Origin: an uncultured Bacteroidota bacterium | GTDB taxonomy: Bacteria > Bacteroidota > Bacteroidia > Flavobacteriales > Flavobacteriaceae | Reading direction: 5' to 3' | NCBI GenBank assembly: GCA_902590705.1 | Contig: CACIXU010000002.1 | Span: forward strand, 124,001-188,000 | DNA: 64,000 nucleotides | Part shown: positions 7,663-15,239 of the stretch, piece after piece | Layout: the number at the start of each line of letters is the position of its first letter | Position numbering within the stretch: the stretch's first letter is position 1 | Notes under the pieces: model-generated | Databases searched by the model: none | Told to the model about the DNA's origin: nothing | Seen by the model: the letters and a program-made list of their open reading frames with translations, nothing else | Program-made: the position numbers and the translations under genes

Positions 7663-7744
7663 TCTACTAAAATAACAAAACCTACAAAAGGGGGTAGAGA
7701 TGTTTAGTTTCCTAAAAGGATTCCAGAAGGTTTAATCAAAATAG
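7663..7744. repeat. Cassette boundary 10: short leader, site worn away
   Basis: CTACTAAAATAACAAAACC then TACAAAAGGGGGTAGA on the plus strand is clear. The following 50 bases no longer encode the EEDMP tail. Confidence 0.55.
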
Positions 7745-8134
7745 TTAGTTACAATTATATTCTACTACAGTTTCATCATTTTGAATGCCACCATGTGAAA
7801 TTATTGATCCAATACCACTATTTAATGCATTAAGGTAATTAGATGTAAATAATATAGTTCCAGTCCTTGGTGATCCAGCTCTATTAATACCTTTTATTGG
7901 ATTTTGATATGTACCATCATTTTCATAAAGTTGAGTTACCAAATCAATATTCTGATCTAAATAAGAATCACAAGGATTAGGCAATGAAACTAATGTTTCA
8001 AGATAATAGCTATTATTTTCAAGACCTGTAACTTGAGATAATTTGAACTCACATGGGCAAGGATCAACATTATCATCATTTGAACAAGATGAGATTATTG
8101 AAATAAATATGGATATTAGTATCAGTTTTCTCAT
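7745..8134 (-). CDS. Small lipoprotein, unknown function
   Basis: 129 aa, lipobox ISSC (Cys17). The mature protein begins SNDDNVDPCPCEF, has further Cys at PNPCDSY and at the C-terminal VEYNCN, and contains no motif I recognise. The spaced cysteines could form disulphides in the periplasm. The leader is present but with an extra stretch between it and ATG. Confidence 0.6.
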   Translation of the reverse strand: MRKLILISIFISIISSCSNDDNVDPCPCEFKLSQVTGLENNSYYLETLVSLPNPCDSYLDQNIDLVTQLYENDGTYQNPIKGINRAGSPRTGTILFTSNYLNALNSGIGSIISHGGIQNDETVVEYNCN

Positions 8135-8292
8135 GATTAATATTTTAGATATTATTACAATTTAACAAATTATGGTTTTGAATTACTAATATAACAAAAC
8201 CTACAAAAGGGGTAAACGAAAAATACTCAATTTGGGAGGGTGCTTAATAGGACTATTAATATCTAATAGTTTTTTATATGTTTTTTGCCAAA
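8135..8292. repeat. Cassette boundary 11: extended leader and decayed terminator
   Basis: ACTAATATAACAAAACCTAC then AAAAGGGGTAAACG lies at 8184-8217, followed by AAAATACTCAATTTGGGAGGG, which looks like the cassette terminator with its left arm mutated. No recombinase-tail codons remain. The rest of the gap shows nothing else. Confidence 0.5.
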
Positions 8293-9306
8293 TTAATTTC
8301 TTACACTACCAATACTATCAAAATACCATCGAACTCCAGGATTTTCTATAGTTCCATCACCTCCAAGTTCGAATCTGTTTGGTAAATCTTGTGCCATACC
8401 TTGAAACCATGGATTAGAATGTAAATGAATGTACAAACCCGGTCTTTTTTTTGCAGCATCAATTTCTTTATAATGGACCTCTTTTCCTTCATCGGAATAT
8501 ACTCCTTGGGGCATAAACTTTCTGGTCCAGCCCCCAAAAAGCTCCACATTTACTATGGGTTTATCAAGAACTCCCTGTTTCAAAAAATAATCGTAATGCC
8601 AACCGCTATGATGTCCGTTTTCAACATCCTTGGAGAAAGTATCGAATAGCAATACATCAACAAACTCTGATTTTCCAATAACTACATTCCAGACATCGTT
8701 ATAACCACCACCGCCAACAATTCGAGTTGAGTCTACTTTTTTTATTTCTTCACAAAGGCTGATAATATTTTTGGGTTTGTTAAAATCAAAGGCTTTAAAA
8801 TTTTTGTAACGACTTGAGTTCTGTTCATTAGCTATATTGATAATTATGTTACGGTATGGCTTAAGCTTTTCTGCAACAGTTCGAACGGCATTCCTGATTT
8901 CTTTTTCAGATTTGAGATTACATATTTCGGGATTCATCAATACTCGCTGATAGAAAATCCCAACGATAACTACCATATTTCGTTTGGAAGACGCCTGAAT
9001 GATTTTTTTGAGCCGTTTCCAATGATTTTTTTCAATTTCCAGGCCACCATTTTCAAAAGGGTCGATGTAACCACCGCTTGAACCTTGCAGAAAAATTGAA
9101 ATTGAATTTATTCCGGCTGCTTTGTAGTCATCGAGGTTTGAAATCAAGGAATTTGTATAATTATTTCTCTGTGTGGCACTTGCGACACGAACACCCCACA
9201 TGTCAAATGGTTTTTTATCGAGGTAGAGAGAATGGCTTTCGACTGATAAAACCTGTCCATATGAGATAAAAGGAACAGACAGTAAGACAAGAATTAGTTT
9301 TTTCAT
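8293..9306 (-). CDS. Putative secreted TIM-barrel glycoside hydrolase (GH5-like)
   Basis: 337 aa with a signal peptide (MKKLILVLLSVPFISYGQ). The acid/base position fits N-E in NIANEQNSS (Asn160-Glu161, after beta-4), and IVNVELFGG (Glu255) fits the nucleophile after beta-7; MWGVRVASA and NLDDYKAAGINSISIFL fit the first barrel strands. This is the pattern of GH5/clan GH-A glycosidases, though overall similarity is weak, and the polysaccharide cannot be predicted. Short leader before the start. The last gene of the left array. Confidence 0.6.
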   Translation of the reverse strand: MKKLILVLLSVPFISYGQVLSVESHSLYLDKKPFDMWGVRVASATQRNNYTNSLISNLDDYKAAGINSISIFLQGSSGGYIDPFENGGLEIEKNHWKRLKKIIQASSKRNMVVIVGIFYQRVLMNPEICNLKSEKEIRNAVRTVAEKLKPYRNIIINIANEQNSSRYKNFKAFDFNKPKNIISLCEEIKKVDSTRIVGGGGYNDVWNVVIGKSEFVDVLLFDTFSKDVENGHHSGWHYDYFLKQGVLDKPIVNVELFGGWTRKFMPQGVYSDEGKEVHYKEIDAAKKRPGLYIHLHSNPWFQGMAQDLPNRFELGGDGTIENPGVRWYFDSIGSVRN

Positions 9307-9379
9307 ACTTCTAAAATAACAAAACCTACAAAAGGGGATAGAAGTACCAGAACTTAAAGAGGAGGATATGCCTATTTTT
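9307..9379. repeat. Cassette boundary 12: last site of the left array
   Basis: Plus strand: CTAAAATAACAAAACC, TACAAAAGGGGATAGAAG and then in frame E-V-P-E-L-K-E-E-D-M-P-I-F (9341-9379; core 9362-9372). It is the closest copy to the recombinase end, but the usual stop is replaced: the frame runs on through the element end to a TAA at 9452-9454. Confidence 0.85.
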
Positions 9380-9388
9380 CAAAAAAAC

Positions 9389-9422
9389 GTGCCAAAAACG
9401 TGCCAAAAAGTCAATAAATTTT
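9389..9422. repeat. Element right-end repeat, left copy
   Basis: Two GTGCCAAA units 11 bases apart, followed by GTCAATAAATTT. The same arrangement occurs at 19921-19955. Both copies lie a similar distance before tRNA-Asn sequence, so this probably marks the end of an integrated element. Confidence 0.65.
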
Positions 9423-9502
9423 TGTATATTATAGTAAAATTGCTGAAAGTCTAATTTGTTTTTTTAGCTGAAGAACCAGTCGGGTAGAGCTGGTTGAGAC
9501 CA

Positions 9503-9531
9503 AGAAAAAACCCAGCAATGCTGGGCTTTTA
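9503..9531. terminator. Bidirectional terminator before the tRNA-Asn fragment
   Basis: CCCAGCA-A-TGCTGGG (9511-9525) is a perfect 7-bp stem with A-run on the left and CTTTTATT on the right, so it can stop transcription from either side. Confidence 0.75.
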
Positions 9532-9540
9532 TTGGTTGTC

Positions 9541-9671
9541 ATTGTAAGTGTAGTCTAGCGGCTACGCTTGCTCCTCCTCTTGGGCTCGAACCAAGGACCC
9601 TCTGATTAACAGTCAGATGCTGTCTTCGACTAGCTACGCTTGCTAACCACTGAGCTATAAGTACTTACAAT
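9541..9671 (-). pseudogene. tRNA-Asn fragment at an element junction (att-like)
   Basis: 9566-9621 is identical to 20032-20087, i.e. the 3' part of tRNA-Asn from the acceptor 3' strand through the GTT anticodon into the D-stem. A 21-nt insertion (9622-9642) then interrupts the D-arm, the rest (9643-9657) still resembles the D-arm, and the 5' acceptor strand is replaced, so AGGAGGA has no partner and the tRNA should not function. Perfect 9-bp inverted repeats ATTGTAAGT (9541-9549) and ACTTACAAT (9663-9671) frame the whole piece. Confidence 0.75.
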
Positions 9672-9709
9672 TTATTTTAACATAGATGTTTAATTAAATT
9701 GCCATATAA

Positions 9710-10756
9710 GTGCCAAATAATAGCCTATCCTATCCCAAAGTTTGCAAAAGAAAAGACGGTAAATATTTTATAGATTTTAAACTCGACAACAAAAGATATA
9801 GATTGTTTAGTGGTAATATTATTGGATCGTCATTAAATCCAAATACATATCCTGTAAAACTTCGATATAGTAAAACACAAGAACTTGCAAAAGCTGTTTA
9901 TGATTTTATTGTTACCAATAAATATTCACTTGCAAAAAATAATAATGCTGTTTCAAATTTTGATAGTATTATAAATCAAAAACTGTCACAACCATTATCA
10001 TTAAAATATCGCAATGAATTAAAAAGATTAGGCTGTTTATTAAGAAAGGAATTAATTAAAAAAGGTAAAATTAAATTATCATTTATTGATTCGTTATCAT
10101 TGAGGTACAATAATAATACCAGTTATAATACAACAAGACGGCACGTAAATGTTTTGGTAAACTATTTACAGCAAAACAACTTTGATATTGATCAATCGAA
10201 ATTAAAAACAAGAAAGCAACAGGAAATACTTCACAGACCTATTAAAGACATTGTATCACTTTTAAACCGTATAAAAATATTTAATGAAAATTTGCACCTA
10301 TGCTGTCTTTTGACATATGGTTGCTTATTACGTCCGCATCAAGAAATTCGATTATTAAAGTGGTCTAGTTTTAGTGATGATTTAAAGTATATTAATCTTA
10401 GTGGAGGTAATGTAAAATCGAGACGTAATAGAATAGTTCCTGTACCATCATATATTCGTGAAATACTAATCAAAGGGGATAGCAAGAATAATATATTTTC
10501 AAACAGTCAAGAGCCATACAACAAAAGCTATTTTTCAGTGCTTTGGAGACGTTTTAAAAGGGTTAATCTGGATGTTGGAACAAGGGTGACTATCTATTCA
10601 TTCAGGCACTCTGGAGCAATAGATATTTTTAAAAGAACAGGTAGTATAACCAAGCTTCAGAAAGCTATGGGACACTCATCTATAAATGTTAGTTTGACCT
10701 ATTTAAGAGGATTAGAAGTACCAGTACTTAAAGAGGAGGATATGCCTATGATTTAA
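9710..10756 (+). CDS. Tyrosine recombinase/integrase
   Basis: 348 aa, GTG start. Catalytic residues: Arg208 (GCLLRPHQEI), Lys236 (GGNVKSRRN), Arg299-His300 in IYSFRHSGA with Tyr in place of the first His (common in phage-type integrases), His322 (MGHSS) and nucleophile Tyr331 (SLTYLRG). Residues about 80-165 are a SAM-like core-binding domain. It probably inserts the element at tRNA-Asn, and may also move cassettes, because its last 14-18 codons (10697-10756) are the sequence repeated between cargo genes. Its stop overlaps the stop of the convergent first cargo gene by two bases. It lacks the extra alpha helix region expected of class 1-like integron integrases as far as I can see. Confidence 0.92.
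   Translation: MPNNSLSYPKVCKRKDGKYFIDFKLDNKRYRLFSGNIIGSSLNPNTYPVKLRYSKTQELAKAVYDFIVTNKYSLAKNNNAVSNFDSIINQKLSQPLSLKYRNELKRLGCLLRKELIKKGKIKLSFIDSLSLRYNNNTSYNTTRRHVNVLVNYLQQNNFDIDQSKLKTRKQQEILHRPIKDIVSLLNRIKIFNENLHLCCLLTYGCLLRPHQEIRLLKWSSFSDDLKYINLSGGNVKSRRNRIVPVPSYIREILIKGDSKNNIFSNSQEPYNKSYFSVLWRRFKRVNLDVGTRVTIYSFRHSGAIDIFKRTGSITKLQKAMGHSSINVSLTYLRGLEVPVLKEEDMPMI
10697..10756 (+). repeat. Recombinase 3' end: the parental copy of the boundary site
   Basis: From the Thr-Tyr331 codons (ACCTAT) to the stop. Aligns with boundary copies: ACCTATTTAAGAGGATTAGA here against ACCTACAAAAGGGGATAGA at 9326, then GAAGTACCAG and GAGGATATGCC (10736-10746). Six in-frame copies exist in the window (1386, 4137, 5998, 9341, 10715, 11298). 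Confidence 0.85.
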
Positions 10757-11262
10757 TTATTATTTCTCGGTTTGGAGAATTGATTCATATAATCAATTTT
10801 TCCATTTATAAATCTGAATGTTTCCATCCAATTGACCCCTGCTGATGTTCCATCTTGTGATACAATATTCGCGTTGTCCCATAAAAGTACCCACTCGTCT
10901 CCATTTTCATCTAAAAGTGCAAGATTTACTGCAATCTGATAATCCTCAACTTCAACAGAAGAATAGCTCTCCATATATTTTACACACTCATCTTTCCCCT
11001 CTAATCTTGAACCATCTTCAAGAGCAAAAACAACATTATCTGAAAGGTAACTTCCAGCCTTTTCATAATCTTTATTGATTATGGATTGAATCATTTCTTG
11101 GACTTTGACTACTAATTCTGTATTTCCAATTTCAAAGTCATCAAGATAAGTTGCCTCATAAATGTATTTTACATCGTTTGTTGTTTCTTGAGATTTATTT
11201 TTTTGAGGCTGGCTGCAAGAAATAAAAAGTACAAAAGTCAATAATATAAATAGTTTTTTCAT
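10753..11262 (-). CDS. NTF2-like (SnoaL-type) lipoprotein, first cassette next to the recombinase
   Basis: 169 aa from ATG 11262; lipobox FISC (Cys16). NKDYEKAGSYLSDNVVFAL, the short turn GSRLEGKDECVKYM and the terminal strand WMETFRFINGKIDYMNQF are typical of SnoaL/DUF4440 NTF2-like proteins. It is a more distant relative of the three NTF2-like genes in the left array. The frame extends upstream, but MKKLFILL starts the signal. The stop TAA (10753-10755 on the plus strand as TTA) overlaps the recombinase stop. Function unknown. Confidence 0.75.
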   Translation of the reverse strand: MKKLFILLTFVLFISCSQPQKNKSQETTNDVKYIYEATYLDDFEIGNTELVVKVQEMIQSIINKDYEKAGSYLSDNVVFALEDGSRLEGKDECVKYMESYSSVEVEDYQIAVNLALLDENGDEWVLLWDNANIVSQDGTSAGVNWMETFRFINGKIDYMNQFSKPRNNN

Positions 11263-11342
11263 ATAAGTTAATATAAATTTAATAGTGAACAATTTACGAA
11301 TTATTCCCTGAGCTTAGTGAAGAGGATATGCCTGTTATTTAA
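11263..11342. repeat. Cassette boundary 13: intact recombinase-tail site
   Basis: 11298-11342 reads E-L-F-P-E-L-S-E-E-D-M-P-V-I-stop in frame, core GAGGATATGCC at 11322-11332. The stop TAA (11340-11342) overlaps the minus-strand stop of the next gene (11339-11341) with exactly the same one-base offset as at the recombinase end. The leader part is diverged (AACAATTTACGAATTA). Confidence 0.8.
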
Positions 11343-14300
11343 TTTACTGTTATTGTCCCTACCATACCTGCGTGTAAAGAACATATGTAGTAGTAAGTAC
11401 CTGCTTGAGTGGGTGTCCACGAAACAGTTCCATTAGTAGTCCCATTATTTGTAACTCCACTGATAGTATTTGCAGTGCCAGTTCCCTGTACTGTTTTTAG
11501 ATAAAATGGATGTCCAGGAGCATTTACCGCAAAGTTTACAGTATCTCCAACTTTTATTGTTACTGAAGGATCATTTCCTGAAACATTTCCGTTTCTATCT
11601 GTACCACTTAAGGTATAATCTGATGCGTTACTTGCAGTTACATTAATAGTGAATGAAGAGGGACAGGTTCCCCAAACTGGTTTGTTTGTATTTGTGAGCG
11701 CAGAATTTCTTGAAAAATCCTCAGGTGTTGAGGTTGAATTGGCAATTTGAACATTAAGGACACACCAACTTGATAAGTCTTGATTAAATGCTGTTGCATC
11801 CTTAAACATCAATTGCATTTTTAATACATTTGATGTATCCCAGCTCCCGATATCTTGGTTAAAGGTGGGATTTGATAGAAACATTTGTCCCATATCCGTT
11901 ACATTGGAGGTATTCCATCCACCAATATCCTGATTAAAAGAATTAGCATAAAAAAACAACCCCCCCATATTTGTGACATTTGAGACATTCCATCCACCAA
12001 TATTTTGATTAAAAGAGATAGCTGATGCAAACATATAGAACATATTTGTCACTTTTGAGACATCCCAAGAGCTGATTTTACCGTTAAATGCTCTTGCATT
12101 ATTAAACGCTCTATACATATTAGTAACTTTTGAAGTATCCCAATTCATATAATTATTTGAAAATGAAGCAGGTTCTCCATTATTGAAATTTCTTGCCTCA
12201 TTAAACATATTACTCATTGTATGAACATTAGAGGTATCCCAGAAACCAATATATGAGTTGAAAGAATTATTGTCTTTAAATAAATCGTTCATATTTGTAA
12301 CCTTAGTTGTACATAAATTCACATTTCCGTTTGCTATCTGACCTGCTATACTTGAGTTATCAACTACTGTATAAAGCGTTCCACTAATTGTAGCTGTATC
12401 ACCAACACTTGCATTAGGACATTTACAAGTACCATTTTCGAAATAGATTGAGGACGATGTTGAGGTAGTTGTTCCAGAATTATTTCCTCCACCACCTGTA
12501 GAAGTAGTAGTTCCTGTATTACCTCCACCACCAGTAGAGGTAGTTGTTCCAGTATTACCTCCACCTCCTGTAGGTGTTGTAGTTCCAGTTGTTGAGGTAG
12601 TAGTCCCGGTAGTTGATGTTGTTGTCCCTGAATTATTTCCTCCTCCTCCTGTAGAGGTAGTCGTTCCAGTATTTGTAGATGTGCTTGTACCTGTGGTATT
12701 GGTTGTAGTCGTTGAGGTAGTGGTACCGGTAGTTGATGTTGTTGTTGAAGATGTAGAAGCTATAACCTGTATTGCTCCACTAATAGAAGCAGAACATCCA
12801 TTTGTGTCTGAAACAGTTATTGTGTAAGGGTATGTACCAATTGGAATAATTGATTGGGAAATAATATTGTGATAATTAGGGTCGCCTAACTGAAGTCCTG
12901 GAGGTGCAGTATTTCTAATACGTAATTCACGAATATTGCTCTGTGGAGTAACATCCAAAACCTCAATTGGGCTATTTACAAGATTAGTTTGAAAACTATT
13001 AGCATTAGATATATAACGAACATCAAGGTTTTTACCTTGTTCAATAATCACAGTACTTCCATCAGTGGACAATCTCGCAGGATATGTTAATTGATCAAAC
13101 CTAATAAATGTTGAACAATTATTTGTCGATGTTGTTGTCCCAGTATTACTTCCTCCTCCACCTGTTGAACTAGTTGTACCAGTATTACCTCCTCCACCTG
13201 AAGGTGTTGCAGTTCCAGTAGTTGAGGTGGTTGTGTCTGTTGTAGGAGAATTACACTCTGATTCTGGTTTTACCCTGGTTATAAAAGAAATGATGCCTTC
13301 TCCATATTGAATTGTATGGTGAACTGAACTAACAGTCGTATCGGTAATTACTCCTGTGTATATATAACTAAGTTTGCCGCTACCTCCCCAAACTGGATCA
13401 CTAATATCACAATCTCCAGCATCGTTGTCGCTATTAATTGCAGAATTATCTACGTTGCATTTGTATTCAATTCCATAATAATTTGAATACGTCCCAGCAT
13501 TTTGACTTGTAACGACTGAACCATCTTTTAAAGTAATTCGAACTGGTAGAAGTCTAGGAAGTGGAGCTAGATTTCCGGTGCCTAAGGGAGTATTTATTAG
13601 GGAATCAAAACCTCTTAGCTTATTGAACTGGAGATTATATGATTGTATATTTTCACCCAGACACACATTTTGCTCGATTCGTCTATTTCCTCCTGAAATA
13701 CTTTCACCATCAATTATAGTTGCATTACAAACATTGGAGCTTATTTGTAAACTTAAATTATCCTTAGCACCTGATGAAACTGAGGTAATCGATAAATTTA
13801 CCGTTTTTAGTCCTGAGTCAACAAGATTTAAGGCTATGTTAGCCTGTATACTTATGTCATTATAGTCTTGATCTGATGAGGTTCCACTTCTATCTTCAAA
13901 ACTTAATTTTGCTGTATGTAATGTATCACCTCTTGCAGAATCACTGTTTTGGGGATCTATTGAAAAAGTAAACCATAGCTCATTTTCAGTATTTTTAGTA
14001 ATTTCTCCAATGTTGGATCCATTGATAAGAGTCTCACTACAGTCATCATATATCATACTAAACTTCACAAATTCACCTTGGAGGTCATTGGTGAATGTAA
14101 AAACTGCGGTGTATTCATTTTTTACACTTGAAAACATTTTCCCGTTTACCCTATCTAAAAATGATTGACCACTCAATGTGGAAGTGCTTGATCCTGTCTC
14201 ACTTGCTACGGTTGATGTAATTGTTCCAGCGAAAGACAGGAAACTATTTTTAAAAATATCTGAAATCTGTTCTGTTGTGGATGATGCAGTTACAGCCTCA

Positions 14301-15205
14301 AAAGGAGGAATGATCAATCCATTTTCAGCACGTTGAGATATTGATTTAGTCATTGCCCCTGAAATATTTAGTTGGCCACTTATATCAGATATCTCTGATT
14401 CGTTTTTTGGTGGAGTCTTATTAGCTGGCAATGAAGCCATTTTCATACTAATATTTGTAGGGGAGGCAAAATTAATATTTGTCATCAATGCAAAATCTCC
14501 AATTACAATTGAGCTAGGACTAATAGGGGTTATTTTAGTAAATATCTTCGATTGAACAACACCATTAATAAGCGTTGTCATTAGAACATTTAAATTGATG
14601 TCTACAGCCATTCTTATCACCTTAATATCTTTTGCAGAAGAATCTCCACCTATTTCAAACTCCCAATCTCCGACAAGATTTTTAGCTACTTCATAGTCAA
14701 ATTTTGCACTCACATCTTTATTTCCATCAAGTGTTATTGTTTTTGGATTAGTTGTATCACTAGGATCATTATCCCAATAAAAGAAAGAATATTGATCAGC
14801 AGGGACTGCAGTTAACTCAACTGAAGCTCCGTGAGTAAAGCTTGTCCCACCTCCAACAACTTGTTTTTGAACCTCTCCATTTCCTGTGACATTGATATTA
14901 ATGTTATAGGCGGTCTTTTCAAAGTTTGCAACCAGGTTTGTGTTCTGATCTGGATTAAGTGTAAGTGGATTATTGGAATAGGTTTGGTTTGTACTTGAAT
15001 CTGTCCAGCTAACAAATGTATATCCTGTCTGTGGAGTTGCACTGAATGTAACTGCTGCACCAACTGCGTATGATCCGGCTTTGAAATCAATACTCCCCAT
15101 TGAGGAATCAGCAACAGATGCATTTACAACAACAGTAGGATCATCTTCTTTTTTACAAGTAGATAGAACCAATAGAATAGATAAAACTAGAAAAAACCTT
15201 TTCAT
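11339..15205 (-). CDS. Large surface lipoprotein: InlB-type repeats, BspA/DUF285 repeats, C-terminal cupredoxin
   Basis: 1288 aa, lipobox LSTC (Cys17). Residues about 28-170 hold two divergent InlB B-repeats (GYTFVSWTDS; QYSFFYWDND). The middle is unassigned. Two Thr/Ser/Gly-rich linkers (about 653-692 and 815-918) precede a DUF285/BspA-like run (about 970-1180) with repeated DTSNVTNM and FNQDIGGW units. The last about 100 residues form a plastocyanin-like copper domain with VKVGDTV-like strand, His in APGHPFY and the C-H-M ligand loop YYICSLHAGM. Probably displayed on the cell surface, binding copper or transferring electrons while the repeats bind partners. By far the largest cargo gene. 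Confidence 0.85.
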   Translation of the reverse strand: MKRFFLVLSILLVLSTCKKEDDPTVVVNASVADSSMGSIDFKAGSYAVGAAVTFSATPQTGYTFVSWTDSSTNQTYSNNPLTLNPDQNTNLVANFEKTAYNININVTGNGEVQKQVVGGGTSFTHGASVELTAVPADQYSFFYWDNDPSDTTNPKTITLDGNKDVSAKFDYEVAKNLVGDWEFEIGGDSSAKDIKVIRMAVDINLNVLMTTLINGVVQSKIFTKITPISPSSIVIGDFALMTNINFASPTNISMKMASLPANKTPPKNESEISDISGQLNISGAMTKSISQRAENGLIIPPFEAVTASSTTEQISDIFKNSFLSFAGTITSTVASETGSSTSTLSGQSFLDRVNGKMFSSVKNEYTAVFTFTNDLQGEFVKFSMIYDDCSETLINGSNIGEITKNTENELWFTFSIDPQNSDSARGDTLHTAKLSFEDRSGTSSDQDYNDISIQANIALNLVDSGLKTVNLSITSVSSGAKDNLSLQISSNVCNATIIDGESISGGNRRIEQNVCLGENIQSYNLQFNKLRGFDSLINTPLGTGNLAPLPRLLPVRITLKDGSVVTSQNAGTYSNYYGIEYKCNVDNSAINSDNDAGDCDISDPVWGGSGKLSYIYTGVITDTTVSSVHHTIQYGEGIISFITRVKPESECNSPTTDTTTSTTGTATPSGGGGNTGTTSSTGGGGSNTGTTTSTNNCSTFIRFDQLTYPARLSTDGSTVIIEQGKNLDVRYISNANSFQTNLVNSPIEVLDVTPQSNIRELRIRNTAPPGLQLGDPNYHNIISQSIIPIGTYPYTITVSDTNGCSASISGAIQVIASTSSTTTSTTGTTTSTTTTNTTGTSTSTNTGTTTSTGGGGNNSGTTTSTTGTTTSTTGTTTPTGGGGNTGTTTSTGGGGNTGTTTSTGGGGNNSGTTTSTSSSIYFENGTCKCPNASVGDTATISGTLYTVVDNSSIAGQIANGNVNLCTTKVTNMNDLFKDNNSFNSYIGFWDTSNVHTMSNMFNEARNFNNGEPASFSNNYMNWDTSKVTNMYRAFNNARAFNGKISSWDVSKVTNMFYMFASAISFNQNIGGWNVSNVTNMGGLFFYANSFNQDIGGWNTSNVTDMGQMFLSNPTFNQDIGSWDTSNVLKMQLMFKDATAFNQDLSSWCVLNVQIANSTSTPEDFSRNSALTNTNKPVWGTCPSSFTINVTASNASDYTLSGTDRNGNVSGNDPSVTIKVGDTVNFAVNAPGHPFYLKTVQGTGTANTISGVTNNGTTNGTVSWTPTQAGTYYYICSLHAGMVGTITVN
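12450..12765 (-). repeat. Low-complexity Thr/Gly coding repeats
   Basis: Tandem copies of a unit encoding GTTTSTGGGGN and its variants within the surface lipoprotein, about 8 units, with a smaller block at about 13130-13245. Near-identical units at DNA level imply slippage or recombination, so copy number may vary between strains. They form flexible linkers before the DUF285 region. Confidence 0.8.
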
Positions 15206-15239
15206 CGGGTTTACGGCTAATTAATTACAATATAATGAA
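15206..15239 (-). promoter_or_regulatory. Diverged cassette leader
   Basis: Minus strand TTCATTATATTGTAATTAATTAGCC upstream of ATG 15205 (given in parts: TTCATTATATTG, TAATTAATTAGCC). It matches the leader before 18890 (TTCATTATATTGTAAT) and is related to the standard leader TTATATTAGTAATTATTAACC. Confidence 0.45.

Noticed and set aside
9572-9660. A second functional tRNA-Asn
   Set aside because: The 5' acceptor strand does not pair with AGGAGGA and a 21-nt insertion breaks the D-arm.
9709-9718. AGTGCCAAAT at the recombinase start as a further end repeat
   Set aside because: Only ten bases match and the tandem second unit is missing, so it is noted but not counted as an element end.
563-11342. 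Classical integron with attC sites
   Set aside because: The boundary copies do not show the paired R/L boxes and imperfect hairpin of attC, cassettes face the wrong way, and the recombinase is a phage-type enzyme. The array is described as integron-like only.
12364-12564. Open frames antisense or out of frame in the Thr/Gly repeat block
   Set aside because: They arise from the repetitive codons of the surface protein and have repetitive, non-protein-like composition.
12450-13245. CRISPR-like spaced repeats
   Set aside because: The repeats are coding, in frame and lack unique spacers of constant length.
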